From the IMG/VR virus record IMGVR_UViG_3300034071_002652, positions 24,440 through 88,439 of that record: 64,000 bases of DNA. One strand, given 5' to 3'. The notes under the pieces were generated by a model. It saw only the letters and a program-made list of their open reading frames with translations, was not told where the DNA came from and ran no database searches. The position numbers were made by a program, and so were the translations under genes. Positions 63,572 through 64,000 of this stretch are shown piece by piece; within the stretch, counting starts at the first letter, position 1, and each line of letters starts with the position of its first letter. Origin of the DNA: a virus.

Positions 63572-64000
63572 TTTTTATTTACGACTTGGAAATTTATTTC
63601 GTTTTTGTATGTGACAACATTGTTATTTTGATTTAGTTGTAAATCAATAAAATATTCATTTGGAATCTTGTCTTTTAGATCTAATATGAAGAAGTATTCT
63701 TGTGGGGTTCTATTAAGTTCAGTCCAATCTGTAACTTGAACCTCTGTTTGACCCTCCTTTACATATATTCTATATTGAACATCAATATCTTCCACAATAT
63801 GTGACTTTGTATATGCTTTTTTAGGTATAACCGATATTTTTCTTTGATCGGTGTTCAATATTTTCTCAGCGTATTGAATTCCATAGAATGTAAATCCGTA
63901 CTCTTGAGTGTCGGGTAATGAGGTGTCATATTGTAAACTATCACTATATGATTTGAGTTCAAATTCATTATCAATATTGGATAAAGCAACACTATTTAAC
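63568..64000 (-). CDS. Phage protein of unknown function, 5' part cut by window edge
   Basis: The frame is open to the window edge, so only the last 143 codons are seen. The visible part is beta-rich: YGFTFYGIQYAEKIL, KAYTKSHIVEDIDVQYRIYVKEG, NVVTYKNEINFQVVNKK. An internal TTG start at 63858 is possible but the frame continues without stop. Coupling by a 4-base overlap with the next gene suggests one phage operon. No family is recognised. Confidence 0.55.
   Translation of the reverse strand, partial: LNSVALSNIDNEFELKSYSDSLQYDTSLPDTQEYGFTFYGIQYAEKILNTDQRKISVIPKKAYTKSHIVEDIDVQYRIYVKEGQTEVQVTDWTELNRTPQEYFFILDLKDKIPNEYFIDLQLNQNNNVVTYKNEINFQVVNKK

Overview
The window is part of the genome of a large, AT-rich tailed phage with a T4-type head module that infects a member of the Bacteroidota. 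The T4-type core is a terminase large subunit (47.1-48.8 kb), a gp20-like portal (48.9-50.7 kb), a gp21-like prohead protease (53.0-53.7 kb), an acidic scaffold (54.1-55.3 kb) and a gp23-like major capsid protein (55.3-57.2 kb). The host assignment rests on Bacteroidota-type -7 promoters (TAnnTTTG), DUF4494 and KTSC proteins, a Bacteroidota-like bS21, a TonB-dependent receptor with a carboxypeptidase-like N-terminal domain and a secreted protein with a type IX secretion (T9SS) sorting domain, and almost no Shine-Dalgarno sequences. Neither genome end is visible and both window edges cut a gene.

Layout. 0-2.3 kb (minus strand): a HAD phosphatase cut by the edge, a cREC-type protein, small membrane and lipoproteins, tRNA-Arg, a hotdog thioesterase and a short DHFR. 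2.4-15.1 kb (mostly plus): lysis and cell-wall enzymes (amidase, M23 peptidase, HExxH protein), a tape-measure-like protein and three large proteins with a shared N-terminal signal. 15.1-30.3 kb (minus): homing-type nucleases, a PNK-like kinase, tail-fibre genes (LamG-like, GSSGTSG-repeat), a SET-domain protein, a metallophosphoesterase, TilS, HAD_SAK-like phosphatase and nearly all of about 19 tRNA genes. 30.3-38 kb: two more signal-bearing proteins, a duplicated set of secreted CAP-like proteins and lipoproteins, and a phage tmRNA. 38-42.9 kb: M20 peptidase, a ClpC-like AAA+ unfoldase with a divergent UVR-motif protein, KTSC protein and nucleotidyltransferase. 43-58.7 kb (plus): head and packaging operon, with a minus-strand gene for ribosomal protein bS21 inside it. 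58.8-63.2 kb (minus): TonB-dependent receptor and T9SS cargo, flanked on both sides by phage genes.

How the parts fit. Three themes stand out. First, takeover of translation: many tRNAs, a tRNA-Ile2-like (CAU) gene next to its modifying enzyme TilS, a tmRNA, bS21 and probable RNA-repair enzymes. Second, particle maturation: the protease is of the gp21 type, whose known cleavage rule is (L/I)xE, and many proteins here begin with a short helix ending in LxE. This suggests a family of capsid- or particle-targeted proteins. Third, the envelope: secreted CAP proteins, lipoproteins, a TonB-dependent receptor and a T9SS cargo would remodel the host surface.

Two promoter classes can be read directly. 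TTTG-N(19-22)-TAnnTTTG precedes metabolic and stable-RNA genes, and five of these sites in front of tRNA/tmRNA units are followed by a boxA-like GTTCTTTGA. TATTTAT, usually 4-40 nt before the start codon, precedes structural and other genes on both strands.
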